Source of the DNA: DATBLZ01 sp036555065
GTDB taxonomy: Bacteria; Pseudomonadota; Gammaproteobacteria; Steroidobacterales; Rariloculaceae
Assembly: GCA_036555065.1 (NCBI GenBank)
Contig: DATBLZ010000069.1
Location: 1 to 45,820 of the forward strand
DNA: 45,820 nt
Direction: 5' to 3'
Every line of letters starts with the position of its first letter. Position 1 is the first letter of the stretch. A program made the position numbers and the translations under genes. Under the pieces are notes generated by a model. The model was not told the DNA's origin. It made no database searches and was given only the letters and a program-made list of their open reading frames with translations. Shown one piece after another: positions 33,042-41,221 of the stretch.

Positions 33042-34375
33042 GCGGAGCCCGCCCGGACCGGGATCTGACTCAGATTCACGGCGTCGTTCTCGAGCTGCGC
33101 GAAGTAGCTTTTCACCTTGCGCGACATTAACGCGTGCGCAAGCACGGCCGGAATGGCGACGACGAGGCCGACCTCCGTCGTGATGAGCGCTTCGGCGATA
33201 CCGGCCGAAACGACGCTCGCGTCGCCCGAGCCGAACAACGTCATTGCCTTGAATGTCGTGATCATGCCCGACACGGTTCCGAGCAGGCCTAACAGCGGCG
33301 ATATCGAGGCAGTGAGCGCAATCGCTCCGAGCCAGCGTTCGAGCCGGCTGCGCTGGTCGAGCAGCGCGGCGTAGAGGCGGTCCTCGCGCTGCTCGGCCGT
33401 TTGGTCTGCGAGCGCCACCCGGAGCAGCTCGGCCTGCGGCCCTTGCACTGCGGCGACGAGGTTTTCGACAGCGGCGCCTCCCTGCTTGCGCGCGGAGGCG
33501 ACGCGTTCTGCGAGCGCCGGCATCAAGGGCGGCAGTCTGTAGAGCGAGACTGCTTTGAATGCGGCCGCGCCCGAGGCGAAGAGCGCGAAGAGCAGAATCG
33601 GAATGACCCAGATACCGCCCTTGTAGAGATGTTGCGTCAGCGTCTCCTCGTCTTCGGCGAGCAAGAGCGCGCGCGACAACGTCGGGTCGAAAGTGACGAT
33701 GCCTTTCGCGGTCCGAAAGAGATCCTCGATGCCTGCCCGAGCCGAGCCGCCGAAGAGCATCGCGACGCGCGAAATGTCTTCCTGCGTTCGCACGAGACCG
33801 GACTCATTGGAGTCGGCGCGATGAAACCATTCGACCGGACCCAAGCGCAGCAGCTCTGCCGCGCCGAGCTCCCCATCCGGCAGCACCAGGCTGCCCGCGC
33901 GCCACGTTGGCGCGAGCTTGCTCTCCTGCTCATCGAGATAGGCCGCCAGAATCGCGAGGTCGGTGCGAAAGTCGATCTCGCGGACCTGCGCCAGCGAGCG
34001 CTCACCGCTGCGATCGAGAAAGCTTGCGAGCAGTCGGCTCTGGAAACGACTCTGCTCCTGCCATTCCGCGAGGCGCGACTCGAGCTGGCTCAAAGTCAGC
34101 GTCTCCTCATCGGCGAGCCGGCGCGCGGCCACGGCTTGCTCGCGGAGATCGAGCACGCGGTTCTGCGCGGCATTGAGCCGCCGCGCAAGCTCCGCGCGCT
34201 CGCGGCTGATCGTCGCCTCCGCAGCGCTGAGCTCGCGCTCGGCGGTCTGAATGTCCTGCGCAAGCTGCTCGCGCACGTCTTCGAGACTCTGCGCGAAGGA
34301 GCGAGCGCCGATTGCGAGCGCACTCGCGAGCAAAAGCACGAATCCTGCTCGCCCGACGAGCCTGACCGCTGGCAC
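33038..34375 (-). CDS. Long ExbB-type protein with periplasmic coiled coil (TtpC-like)
   Basis: A 445-residue protein. A signal peptide (about 1-29, ending ARSFAQ) precedes a long periplasmic coiled coil (30-130, rich in Arg/Glu/Leu heptads) and a globular part. A C-terminal MotA/TolQ/ExbB channel follows (TM at about 257-277, 350-370, 395-415; SPLLGLLGTVSGMITTF, then GIAEALITTEVGLVVAIPAVL). This layout is that of TtpC, required by the Vibrio TonB2 system. The start is GTG (34373-34375), one base after the DUF3450 stop, with GAGGA 7 nt upstream. The stop overlaps the short exbB gene. Confidence 0.92.
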   Translation of the reverse strand: MPAVRLVGRAGFVLLLASALAIGARSFAQSLEDVREQLAQDIQTAERELSAAEATISRERAELARRLNAAQNRVLDLREQAVAARRLADEETLTLSQLESRLAEWQEQSRFQSRLLASFLDRSGERSLAQVREIDFRTDLAILAAYLDEQESKLAPTWRAGSLVLPDGELGAAELLRLGPVEWFHRADSNESGLVRTQEDISRVAMLFGGSARAGIEDLFRTAKGIVTFDPTLSRALLLAEDEETLTQHLYKGGIWVIPILLFALFASGAAAFKAVSLYRLPPLMPALAERVASARKQGGAAVENLVAAVQGPQAELLRVALADQTAEQREDRLYAALLDQRSRLERWLGAIALTASISPLLGLLGTVSGMITTFKAMTLFGSGDASVVSAGIAEALITTEVGLVVAIPAVLAHALMSRKVKSYFAQLENDAVNLSQIPVRAGSA

Positions 34376-34376
34376 G

Positions 34377-35162
34377 TCAGTTTCCTCGCGCGGCCGGGGC
34401 GTCGAGCTCGACCGGGATCGAGACGAGCGCAGGATCGATACGTCCTTCGAGAATGCCGACGATCTCGGTAATCGGGCCTGCGGCGTCGACGGCTTTCCAT
34501 TGCCACCCGTCGGGGCCGGCCTTGCCCTCGGCGGCGAATTGTTGATCGCCCGTCACGTACCATCCGTGCGACAGGCCGAGATATACCTGCTTGACCGCGT
34601 ACTCACGACCGTCGGCCATCGTCATGACGGCCTCGTTGAGCGTGAGTTTCCGTTCGAAGTCGTTGAGCTGTCCCGATAGCTCGACGACGAGCTGCAGCTT
34701 CTCGCTCGCAGTCAACAACGGATCGTCGAGGCGCGGCAGGTCTTCGGCCCACGCGTCGACCAACGGCGGCGGCAGCTCGCGGTGGAGTGAATTCAGCTTG
34801 AGCGCAGCCTGCACGAGGCTTCGATCGAGCTCGGCCTGCTCCTGCTCCAGGCGCGTTTGCTCTTCGAGCAGCTCGAGCCGCTTCTGATCGACTTCACTGT
34901 GTTGCTCGGCGGACGCGGCGAGGAACTCGTCGAGCGCGCGCGCCTCGCGCTCGAGCAGCGCGAGCTGCTGCTCGAGAACGGGTCGTTCCATGCGCCAGTT
35001 CGCCTGCAGCGTGTCTTTCTGATGCGCGAGACCCGTCCATTGCAGCGTCAGCGCGTCGATCTCCCGAACCGGACCGTCGTCGGCGACTTGCGCCATGCCA
35101 AGCGGCAACGCGACGAGCAGCGCAATCAGCAGGGTCGAAGCTTGGGTGGGCGCTAGGCGCAT
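34377..35162 (-). CDS. DUF3450 periplasmic coiled-coil protein
   Basis: A 261-residue exported protein: signal peptide about 1-25 (TLLIALLVALPLGMAQ), then a coiled coil (about 38-125, RPVLEQQLALLEREARALDEF and on). The rest matches DUF3450: SEKLQLVVELSGQLNDFERKL, VKQVYLGLSHGWYVT, then WQWKAVDAAGPI. The family almost always heads TonB2-type operons with ExbB/ExbD genes, as here, and probably contacts the coiled coil of the long ExbB protein. ATG 35162 gives the signal peptide; upstream open frame is unsupported. No strong ribosome-binding site is seen. Confidence 0.88.
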   Translation of the reverse strand: MRLAPTQASTLLIALLVALPLGMAQVADDGPVREIDALTLQWTGLAHQKDTLQANWRMERPVLEQQLALLEREARALDEFLAASAEQHSEVDQKRLELLEEQTRLEQEQAELDRSLVQAALKLNSLHRELPPPLVDAWAEDLPRLDDPLLTASEKLQLVVELSGQLNDFERKLTLNEAVMTMADGREYAVKQVYLGLSHGWYVTGDQQFAAEGKAGPDGWQWKAVDAAGPITEIVGILEGRIDPALVSIPVELDAPAARGN

Positions 35163-35204
35163 GGGCGCTCTGTTCCGGATTTCTTTACGCGTTCTTTTAC
35201 AGTC

Positions 35205-35233
35205 AGGATAACATTCCGCACCACGCGTACAAT
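35205..35233. promoter_or_regulatory. Overlapping divergent promoters
   Basis: On the minus strand TTGTAC and TATCCT, spaced 16 bp (plus-strand positions 35227-35232 and 35205-35210), could serve the DUF3450-tonB operon. On the plus strand TACAAT at 35228-35233 could be the -10 for the DUF4239 gene. The two overlap, which would make the operons compete for polymerase. Matches are partial. Confidence 0.35.
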
Positions 35234-35262
35234 CTCCGGCGTTCTCAAGGGGGACAACCAGG

Positions 35263-36036
35263 GTGTTTGCGATGTTCGATGTCTTGCCGCTCTGGGGCGT
35301 ATTCGTCGTAACTCTTCTACTCATTCTGCTTGCGCACGAAATCGGGTACCGCTTGGGCACCGTACGTGCGAAGGCCCACTCGCACGAGAAGGAAGCGCCC
35401 GTCGGTGCGATGGTCGGCGCCACGCTCGCGCTGCTCGGGTTTTTGCTCGCGTTCACATTCGGGCTCGCGGCGAACCTATTTCAAATGAAGCGGCAAGTGC
35501 TGCTCGACGAGGCGAACGCAATCGGCACGACTTATCTGCGCGCGGATTTTCTTCCCGAGCCGGCGCGCGCCGCCGTCCGCGACCTGCTGCGCGAGTACGT
35601 CGACGTTCGCCTGGCCGCCGTCGAGAGCGGCGACGTCGCACCTGCGATCGAGCGCTCGGAGGAGATCCAGAGTGAGCTTTGGGCGCGGGCGAGCGCCGCC
35701 ATGGTCGAGAGCCCGAACTCGATCGCATATGGGCTCTTCGTCGAGACGCTCAACGACGTCATCGATCTGCATGCGGCGCGCGTCATGATCGCGGTGCGCA
35801 GCCGCATTCCACCGACGATCTGGATCGCGCTCTACGCGATCGCGTTTTTCGCGTTCGGCACGATGGGGTACCACGGGGGGCTTGGCGGCGCGAACAGGTC
35901 CTTCGCCCTCCTCGCGGTCGCGATTATTTTTTCGGCCGTCATTTGGCTCGTCAGAGACCTCGATACCGCACAGGAAGGCACACTGCGCGTGAACCAACAG
36001 GCAATGATCGATTTGCGCAACTCGATGGGGCCCTGA
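35263..36036 (+). CDS. DUF4239 (bestrophin-like) membrane protein
   Basis: A 257-residue integral membrane protein with four TM helices (about 8-28, 46-68, 186-205, 213-232). A soluble helical segment in the middle contains MKRQVLLDEANAIGTTYLRADFLP, the hallmark of DUF4239/bestrophin-related proteins. Channel function for this family is suggested but not shown. The GTG start (35263) has AAGGGGG 9 nt upstream; ATG three codons later is possible. It is divergent from the TonB2-type operon and followed 3 bp later by another membrane protein gene. Confidence 0.85.
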   Translation: MFAMFDVLPLWGVFVVTLLLILLAHEIGYRLGTVRAKAHSHEKEAPVGAMVGATLALLGFLLAFTFGLAANLFQMKRQVLLDEANAIGTTYLRADFLPEPARAAVRDLLREYVDVRLAAVESGDVAPAIERSEEIQSELWARASAAMVESPNSIAYGLFVETLNDVIDLHAARVMIAVRSRIPPTIWIALYAIAFFAFGTMGYHGGLGGANRSFALLAVAIIFSAVIWLVRDLDTAQEGTLRVNQQAMIDLRNSMGP

Positions 36037-36039
36037 TTC

Positions 36040-36504
36040 ATGTTCACATTGATTCACGTCGTCCTCAGTCTGCTCGGAATCGTCTCGGGTTGCATCGTCG
36101 TCGGCGGGCTCGTCGCCGGCGCGCGGCTCACCGGTTGGACCGTGTTGTTCCTCGCAACGACGGCTCTCACGAGCGCGACGGGGTTTGGTTTTCCATTCAC
36201 CGTGGTCACGCCAGCGCATATCATCGCGGTCGTCTCGCTCGTCGTGATTGCCGTTTGTCTCGCGGCGCGCCACTGGAAGCAGTTGGAAGGCCGCTGGCGG
36301 GTGATCTACGTCGTCGCTTCCGTGACCGTGCTTTATCTCAACGTGTTCGTGCTGGTCGTGCAGCTCTTCGAGAAGATTCCGGCGCTCGTGCAGCTCGCGC
36401 CCTGGGGCCAAGGGCCGATTTTTGCGGTCACCCAGGCTCTCATGGCCGCGTTCTTCGTATGGATAGGACGAGCGGCGATAGTCGGCTTTCGCCGCGCTCA
36501 GTGA
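36040..36504 (+). CDS. Four-helix membrane protein of unknown function
   Basis: A 154-residue protein that is nearly all hydrophobic: TM helices at about 4-26, 30-48, 58-75 and 87-108, with another hydrophobic stretch near 128-146. I recognise no motif beyond a conserved-looking SATGFGFPF turn near 46. It follows the DUF4239 gene by 3 bp and is surely co-transcribed with it. It ends 11 bp from the convergent methyltransferase gene. Confidence 0.8.
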   Translation: MFTLIHVVLSLLGIVSGCIVVGGLVAGARLTGWTVLFLATTALTSATGFGFPFTVVTPAHIIAVVSLVVIAVCLAARHWKQLEGRWRVIYVVASVTVLYLNVFVLVVQLFEKIPALVQLAPWGQGPIFAVTQALMAAFFVWIGRAAIVGFRRAQ

Positions 36505-36515
36505 TATAGCGGCAC

Positions 36516-37508
36516 TCACCTCGCGACGGCTTCGACGATAGAGTACTGCGCGGCTGTCGGTAAAACGCGCTCGAGCTCGAACCCCGCGCTTTCGAGCAGC
36601 CGAGCGTGCTCGGTCGGCGTACGCTCGCGGCCGCCCGTGAGTGCGAGCATGAGGATGTCGAGTGTCTTGCTGAAGTGCGGCCCCGGGGTCTCCGCGACCA
36701 AGGTTTCGACGATGAGCACGTGCGCAGCGCGCGGCGCGGCGCGCCGCAGCGCCCCGAGAATTCGCGCGGCATCCTGGTCGGGCCAATCGTGGAGCAAGTC
36801 CATGAGGATGTAGAGGTCCGCGGCCGGCATCGCATCGGCGAAAAAATCTCCGGCGACGAGCCGCAACCGTGAAGACGCCGCGGGCGCGGCATCGGCGATC
36901 ACGTGCGGAAGCTCGAAGAGAACTCCCCGCGCGCCCGGGACACGCGCGAGAATCGCCTGCAGCAAGTGACCGCGACCGCCGCCGATGTCGGCAATGACCT
37001 TGAAGGCGTCGAAGGCAAACGCGTCCAGGAGCGCGGGAATCACGACCTGGGATTTCGCGACCATCGCTTCGTTGAACACGGCCGCCTCCTCGGGGTGCGA
37101 GGCGAAGTAGGCGACGAGCGCAGGCCAATCGGTTGTGGGCCGCCCCGTGCGCGCGGCCTGCTCGAGCTCGGTGAAGCCGCGCCAGATCGCGGGCAAGCCG
37201 CGCATACGCACGAGCCCGCGCAGCGAATGCGGGTCGGCGCTCGTCAGCAGCCGCGATGCCGGCGTATGCGAGTAGCCCTTCGGCCCCGGGGCGAACACGC
37301 CGTAAGCGGCGAGAAGGCGCAGGATGCGTGCGAGCGCGTCGGGATCGAGGCCGACGCGGCGCGCGAGCTCGGCGGCCGGCAACGCGGCCTCGCCGAGCGC
37401 GTCGGCGACACCGAAATCCGCAACGACGTGCAGACACCGCGCGAGCACGTGAGCAATTGCGAGATCCTTGATGATGTTCTCGGGCGACGTGGCAGTCACG
37501 TGCGTCAC
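36516..37508 (-). CDS. SAM-dependent O-methyltransferase (PF00891 type)
   Basis: A 330-residue enzyme. The N-terminal winged-helix dimerisation domain spans about 10-100 (ELARRVGLDPDALARILRLLAAYGVF). The catalytic domain has the SAM loop VIADIGGGRGHLL near 172 and the family motif LLHDWPDQDA near 245, whose His acts as base in plant and bacterial relatives. Substrate could be a phenol or polyketide; nothing nearby names it. The GTG at 37508 overlaps the stop of the DUF6644 gene by 4 nt; a second GTG three codons later is also possible. Confidence 0.9.
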   Translation of the reverse strand: MTHVTATSPENIIKDLAIAHVLARCLHVVADFGVADALGEAALPAAELARRVGLDPDALARILRLLAAYGVFAPGPKGYSHTPASRLLTSADPHSLRGLVRMRGLPAIWRGFTELEQAARTGRPTTDWPALVAYFASHPEEAAVFNEAMVAKSQVVIPALLDAFAFDAFKVIADIGGGRGHLLQAILARVPGARGVLFELPHVIADAAPAASSRLRLVAGDFFADAMPAADLYILMDLLHDWPDQDAARILGALRRAAPRAAHVLIVETLVAETPGPHFSKTLDILMLALTGGRERTPTEHARLLESAGFELERVLPTAAQYSIVEAVAR

Positions 37509-37990
37509 CAGTAACCGATCAAGCGCCCGGCCGTGAGTGCCGTGAGCCAGCAAACGAGAGACGCGCCGCCCGCCGCGGCGAGCTGACGCCGCTCGGGCTC
37601 CGTCGCCGCGCGCGAGGCGCGCGCCTGCCACGCGGGTAAGGCATTGAGCACCACGACGTTCACGAGCCCGAGCGCTATGCCCAAGAACTTGATCAGCAGA
37701 AACGGGTTTCCGGCGTATTCGGTTGCGTTCGTCACGAGCAGGCACGCGCCGCTCAACGCAGCGCTGCCGAAACCGAAAACCGCGAGCGGCACGGCGGGCG
37801 TCGCGACGGCGGCGAGCGGCACGCGCGCCCAGAGGCCGAGGAGCCGCAAGTCCAAGACGAGAATCGAGCCGAACAGCGTCGCGACGCCGAGAATGTGGAT
37901 GAGGTTGACGACGCCGTAGCTCCAGACGCCGGCGCCGCGCATCGCCTGGCCGAGGGCCGAGCCCTCGAGCCACGCCAGGAATTCGACCAA
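37505..37990 (-). CDS. DUF6644/DUF2214-type membrane protein
   Basis: A 161-residue protein with four TM helices (about 25-48, 63-85, 98-118, 138-158). The conserved first part WSYGVVNLIHILGVATLFG with its buried His, then LDLRLLGLW, marks the family, which is often found with DUF6152 genes. The role is unknown; buried His residues might bind haem. The TTG start (37988-37990) has GGGACGG just upstream. It follows the DUF6152 gene by 25 bp and overlaps the methyltransferase start. Confidence 0.85.
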   Translation of the reverse strand: MVEFLAWLEGSALGQAMRGAGVWSYGVVNLIHILGVATLFGSILVLDLRLLGLWARVPLAAVATPAVPLAVFGFGSAALSGACLLVTNATEYAGNPFLLIKFLGIALGLVNVVVLNALPAWQARASRAATEPERRQLAAAGGASLVCWLTALTAGRLIGYW

Positions 37991-38015
37991 AACCGTCCCG
38001 CGAGGTTAGGAGACG

Positions 38016-38393
38016 TTACGTCCGGTTCGGATAGACGTTGTACAGCTTGCCGTCGTAGGTCACGCGCTCGGTCTTGACCTCGAAGCGGTTCGGATCGGAG
38101 TTCCGATGCCCGCCAATCGTGACCGTTGCGCCGACCGGGATCGTATCCTCGGCCAGTCCCGCGGCGCTCGTGCGCGGCGGCGGCGCAAGCGTGAGATCCC
38201 ACACTTGGCCCTGCGCATCCTTGATCTGCATCGTTGCATGCGGGCCGGCGAGACTGAGCGCCGTGTGCACGGTGCCCGAGAGCTCGAATTCCTCGGTGCT
38301 CTGGCCGGCCCAACCGTGATGTGCGGCTGCGGGAATCGCCGCGAGCGCCGCCACGACCAAGCCGCCGAGACAAACACTAATACGGGTACGCAT
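38016..38393 (-). CDS. DUF6152 family exported protein (copy 1)
   Basis: A 125-residue protein: signal peptide 1-24 (VCLGGLVVAALAAIPAAA), then the mature HHGWAGQSTEEFELSGTV that defines DUF6152, with HH directly at the predicted cleavage site. The remaining domain is a small beta-barrel-like fold (ATMQIKDAQGQVWDLTL, GATVTIGGHRN). AAGGAG lies 8 nt before ATG 38393. A second, diverged copy lies at 40820. The adjacent N-terminal His pair could bind copper, which is inference only. Confidence 0.88.
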   Translation of the reverse strand: MRTRISVCLGGLVVAALAAIPAAAHHGWAGQSTEEFELSGTVHTALSLAGPHATMQIKDAQGQVWDLTLAPPPRTSAAGLAEDTIPVGATVTIGGHRNSDPNRFEVKTERVTYDGKLYNVYPNRT

Positions 38394-38476
38394 GGCTTGC
38401 TCCTTCTGAACCGAACCTCGCTCGAGCGCTGAAGATACCATAGGCGCGCGCTCCGCCCGCGCGCGCTTCACTGCGG

Positions 38477-39763
38477 TCAGGACAGCACGGCGCTCGCGCC
38501 GACGGCGCCGAGGCCCGCCACGACGATGGCTGCAGTCGCGATCAGGATCGGCCGACGGAGCGCCGGACCGCCGAGCGATGCTGCCATGCCGCACTTGACG
38601 AGCGTGTTCATGACTGCCGCGATCACGATTGCGGTGACGGCGACCTGGCTTTCGCCGGTTTTCGCATAGTCGGCCATCGAGAGCGTGATCGCATCGACGT
38701 CGGTGAGCCCGGCGAGCGCCGCGACCATGTAAAGGCCGCGGCCCGGCCAGTACACTTGCACGAGCTCGACGACCAAGAGCACGACTGCGAAGAACGCCGC
38801 GAATTTCGAAGCTTCGGTAAGGCTGAATGGATTCTTGAGCGGAACATCGGGCGCTTTCGAGACCGGCTTACTGTGGGCGTCGCCGCGGCGGAGATAGAGC
38901 CACGCGGTTATCGCGGCCACGAGGCCCATCGTGACGAACGGCACGAGCACCTGCGCAACGAGCGCGCGGTTGACGACGAGCACCTCCGCGATCACGCGGC
39001 CGAACATGATGCCCCAGGCGAGCAACATGCCGCAGGCGAGCGCATAGGCGGTCGCGGGCCGGGCGTCGCCGCGGCTTTGCTTGGCGAACGAAAGCGTCAC
39101 TGCGGTCGAGGAGACGAGCCCGCCACTCAACCCCGCGATCGCAATGCCACGGTCGGCGCCGAACCAGCGCGTGCCGACGTAGCCGACGAGCGACAGGCCC
39201 GAGATCAAGAGCACGAGCTGCCATAGCGAGTAAGGGTTCAACGCGCCCCACGGATCGATCGTGCGATCGGGCAGGAGCGGGAGCACGATGAACGTCGCGA
39301 TCAGGAGCCGGACGCCCGCATAGATGTCGTCCCAATCCATCTTGCCGACGAGCCCGTGCAGCGGATGCTTGTAGGCCAATACGGCCGTAGTAGCGATCGC
39401 GAGCACGACTGCGGGCCCACGATAGCCGAGCGTCGTCATCGCGCCGAGCAAGAAGACCGCGAGCGCCGCAGCCTCGGTCGTAATCCCGGATGAGCCCGGC
39501 GTGCGTTCTGCCGTCACGACGTAGCCGACAGCCACGGTCACCGTCACGGCGACGAGGCCGGCGATCAAGATCCATGGCAAGTCGAGAATGTCGGCGAGCC
39601 AGCCCGTGATCGCGCCGATGAGCGCGAGGATGATGAACGTACGCAAGCCGCCGATGTCGGTTTCTTTCTCGGTCGCCTTGCGCTTCTCGCGCTCCAGTCC
39701 GATGAGCGCGCCGATCAGGAGCGCCGTGCCGAAGTCTTGGATCAATGCAAGGTCGATATTCAT
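38477..39763 (-). CDS. MgtC/SapB-DUF4010 membrane protein
   Basis: A 428-residue protein with about 11-12 TM helices. The N-terminal MgtC/SapB domain (about 5-135) opens with DFGTALLIGALIGLEREKR and has TEAAALAVFLLGAM; a DUF4010 domain follows (about 170-425, with GGLVSSTAVTLSFAKQS and GLTDVDAITLSMADYAKTG). MgtC proteins are linked to Mg2+ and ATP homeostasis; the DUF4010 fusion may be a transporter. A REP-like hairpin ends 10 nt before the ATG, and no ribosome-binding site is apparent. Confidence 0.9.
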   Translation of the reverse strand: MNIDLALIQDFGTALLIGALIGLEREKRKATEKETDIGGLRTFIILALIGAITGWLADILDLPWILIAGLVAVTVTVAVGYVVTAERTPGSSGITTEAAALAVFLLGAMTTLGYRGPAVVLAIATTAVLAYKHPLHGLVGKMDWDDIYAGVRLLIATFIVLPLLPDRTIDPWGALNPYSLWQLVLLISGLSLVGYVGTRWFGADRGIAIAGLSGGLVSSTAVTLSFAKQSRGDARPATAYALACGMLLAWGIMFGRVIAEVLVVNRALVAQVLVPFVTMGLVAAITAWLYLRRGDAHSKPVSKAPDVPLKNPFSLTEASKFAAFFAVVLLVVELVQVYWPGRGLYMVAALAGLTDVDAITLSMADYAKTGESQVAVTAIVIAAVMNTLVKCGMAASLGGPALRRPILIATAAIVVAGLGAVGASAVLS

Positions 39764-39766
39764 CGT

Positions 39767-39789
39767 TGTGGGAGCGGCTTCAGCCGCGA
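39767..39789. repeat. REP-like palindrome before the mgtC-type gene
   Basis: TGTGGGAGCGGCTTCAGCCGCGA, with arms GCGGCT and AGCCGC, fills the 35-bp gap between the MBL-fold gene (stop 39799) and the start of the mgtC-like gene (39763). It differs from the hslV copy at two bases. On the coding strand of mgtC the bases between hairpin and ATG (TCCCACAACG) contain no SD. Confidence 0.85.
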
Positions 39790-39798
39790 CTCATTAAG

Positions 39799-40749
39799 TT
39801 ACGGCCCATTGAACTTGTCGACCTCGCCGACCGGGAACCCGATTGGAAAATCGCACTCGTAGCAGCCGGGATCGAGCGTCGGCTCGCGATAGTGGTACAT
39901 CTGCTCCCACATCGTGATCACGTTCGCACGGATCCACTGATCGAACCAGCCGTAGTCGCTGAAGTCCTCCATCGTCACTACCTCGAGAATCTCCTCGATG
40001 CCTTTGCCCGCGACCATCTGCTCGAGCACGCGCTCCTTCAAGGCGACGAGGAAATCGCGCACGTACAAGAACGCTTGCTGATCCGTGACGCCGCCGTGGC
40101 CGGGAACGACGATCTCTACGTTCTCCATGCGGCCGAGAACGCCGAGCGCGCGAATGGAGTTGTCGATATCGAGATCGCGGAGCTCCGGCATCGCGAGACT
40201 CTTGCCCTCGCGGACGAAGTCGACGGCGATGAGCACCTTGTCCTCGGGGATGTGCACTTGGATGAGGTTGTCAGTATGCGTGGGACCCAAGTACAGGAGC
40301 ACGACGGTCACGCCACCGAGGTCGAGCTGCATCTCGGTCTCGAACGTGATGTCCGGAATCGCAGTGCGGCGCTTCTCGCGGACGATGTGCGGCTTCGCGT
40401 TCGCGTGGGCGATCGCGACGGCTGTGTCGCTGAAAACCTCGAGGCCGCAAATATGCATCTCGTGGTCATGGCTCAAGATCGTGTATTTGACGGGCACGTC
40501 GAAGCGAGTAGCAATCTCGTTCTTGAGCCACGCCGTGCCGTTCGAGCCGCAGATCTGGCCGTCGACGACGGCGATCGCATCTCTGCCTACGATGACCGCG
40601 CCGTTCGTGAGGCCGCCGTAGCGATACACGTGCTCGGTCAGCTGCTCCATCGCCATCGGCGGTAGTTGCCGCTGCGCGAATGCGCCGGCGGCCAGAGACG
40701 AAGCGACGGCAGCGACTGTCGCGCACGCAAGCCAGCGGATCGTGTTCAT
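39799..40749 (-). CDS. Exported metallo-beta-lactamase-fold protein
   Basis: A 316-residue secreted protein: signal peptide 1-26 (ATVAAVASSLAAGAFAQ), then an MBL fold (about 38-225). The usual HxHxDH motif reads SHDHEMH (His94, His96, His99), so the Asp is replaced by Met98. His158 (GPTHTDN), Asp177 (LIAVDFV) and His218 (VPGHGG) are intact. This keeps one metal site and probably weakens the second. A C-terminal extension (about 240-316) contains CYECDF. The substrate is unknown; it is not recognisable as a lactamase or glyoxalase II. ATG 40749 begins the signal peptide. Divergent from DUF6152 copy 2. Confidence 0.88.
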   Translation of the reverse strand: MNTIRWLACATVAAVASSLAAGAFAQRQLPPMAMEQLTEHVYRYGGLTNGAVIVGRDAIAVVDGQICGSNGTAWLKNEIATRFDVPVKYTILSHDHEMHICGLEVFSDTAVAIAHANAKPHIVREKRRTAIPDITFETEMQLDLGGVTVVLLYLGPTHTDNLIQVHIPEDKVLIAVDFVREGKSLAMPELRDLDIDNSIRALGVLGRMENVEIVVPGHGGVTDQQAFLYVRDFLVALKERVLEQMVAGKGIEEILEVVTMEDFSDYGWFDQWIRANVITMWEQMYHYREPTLDPGCYECDFPIGFPVGEVDKFNGP

Positions 40750-40819
40750 GGCCGTTCCTCGGGTGCGGCGGTTCGTTCTAACTTGTGCTGCCGCCCGCCG
40801 ATTGTGCCACGATACTCGA

Positions 40820-41212
40820 ATGATGAAACGAGCCGCCGCGACTTGTATTGTGGCCACGGCGCTTCTCGGCGCCGGGCCGGCGGCCGCGCACCATGGCGCG
40901 AGCGCTTACGACCTCGAGCAAACCGTCACGGTCACGGGCACCGTGGCCGAGTTCCACTTCGTGAACCCGCACGTGCTGATCTATGTGGCGGCGGCCGATG
41001 CCGACGGCCGCGAACGCGTCTGGGCGGGGGAGCTCACGAGCCCGAACCGGTTGGCGCGCCTCGGCGGCGCGGTCCAGTGGCACAAGGATCTCCTCAAGCC
41101 GGGCGATGTCGTCACGCTCACGGGCCGCCCCGCGCGAAATGGCGCCCCGGCTTTGCTGCTGACCGCCGTTCAGGACTCGGACGGCAACGTCTTGACGAGC
41201 GCGGGCCGATAG
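40820..41212 (+). CDS. DUF6152 family exported protein (copy 2)
   Basis: A 130-residue protein: signal peptide about 1-24 (TCIVATALLGAGPAAA), then HHGASAYDLEQTVTVTGTV and the family motif FHFVNPHVLIYV. As in copy 1, the mature protein would begin near His-His-Gly. Two adjacent ATGs (40820 and 40823) are possible starts. It is followed after 9 bp by another secreted protein gene, and lies 70 bp from the divergent MBL-fold gene. Confidence 0.88.
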   Translation: MMKRAAATCIVATALLGAGPAAAHHGASAYDLEQTVTVTGTVAEFHFVNPHVLIYVAAADADGRERVWAGELTSPNRLARLGGAVQWHKDLLKPGDVVTLTGRPARNGAPALLLTAVQDSDGNVLTSAGR

Positions 41213-41221
41213 GCGCGACCG

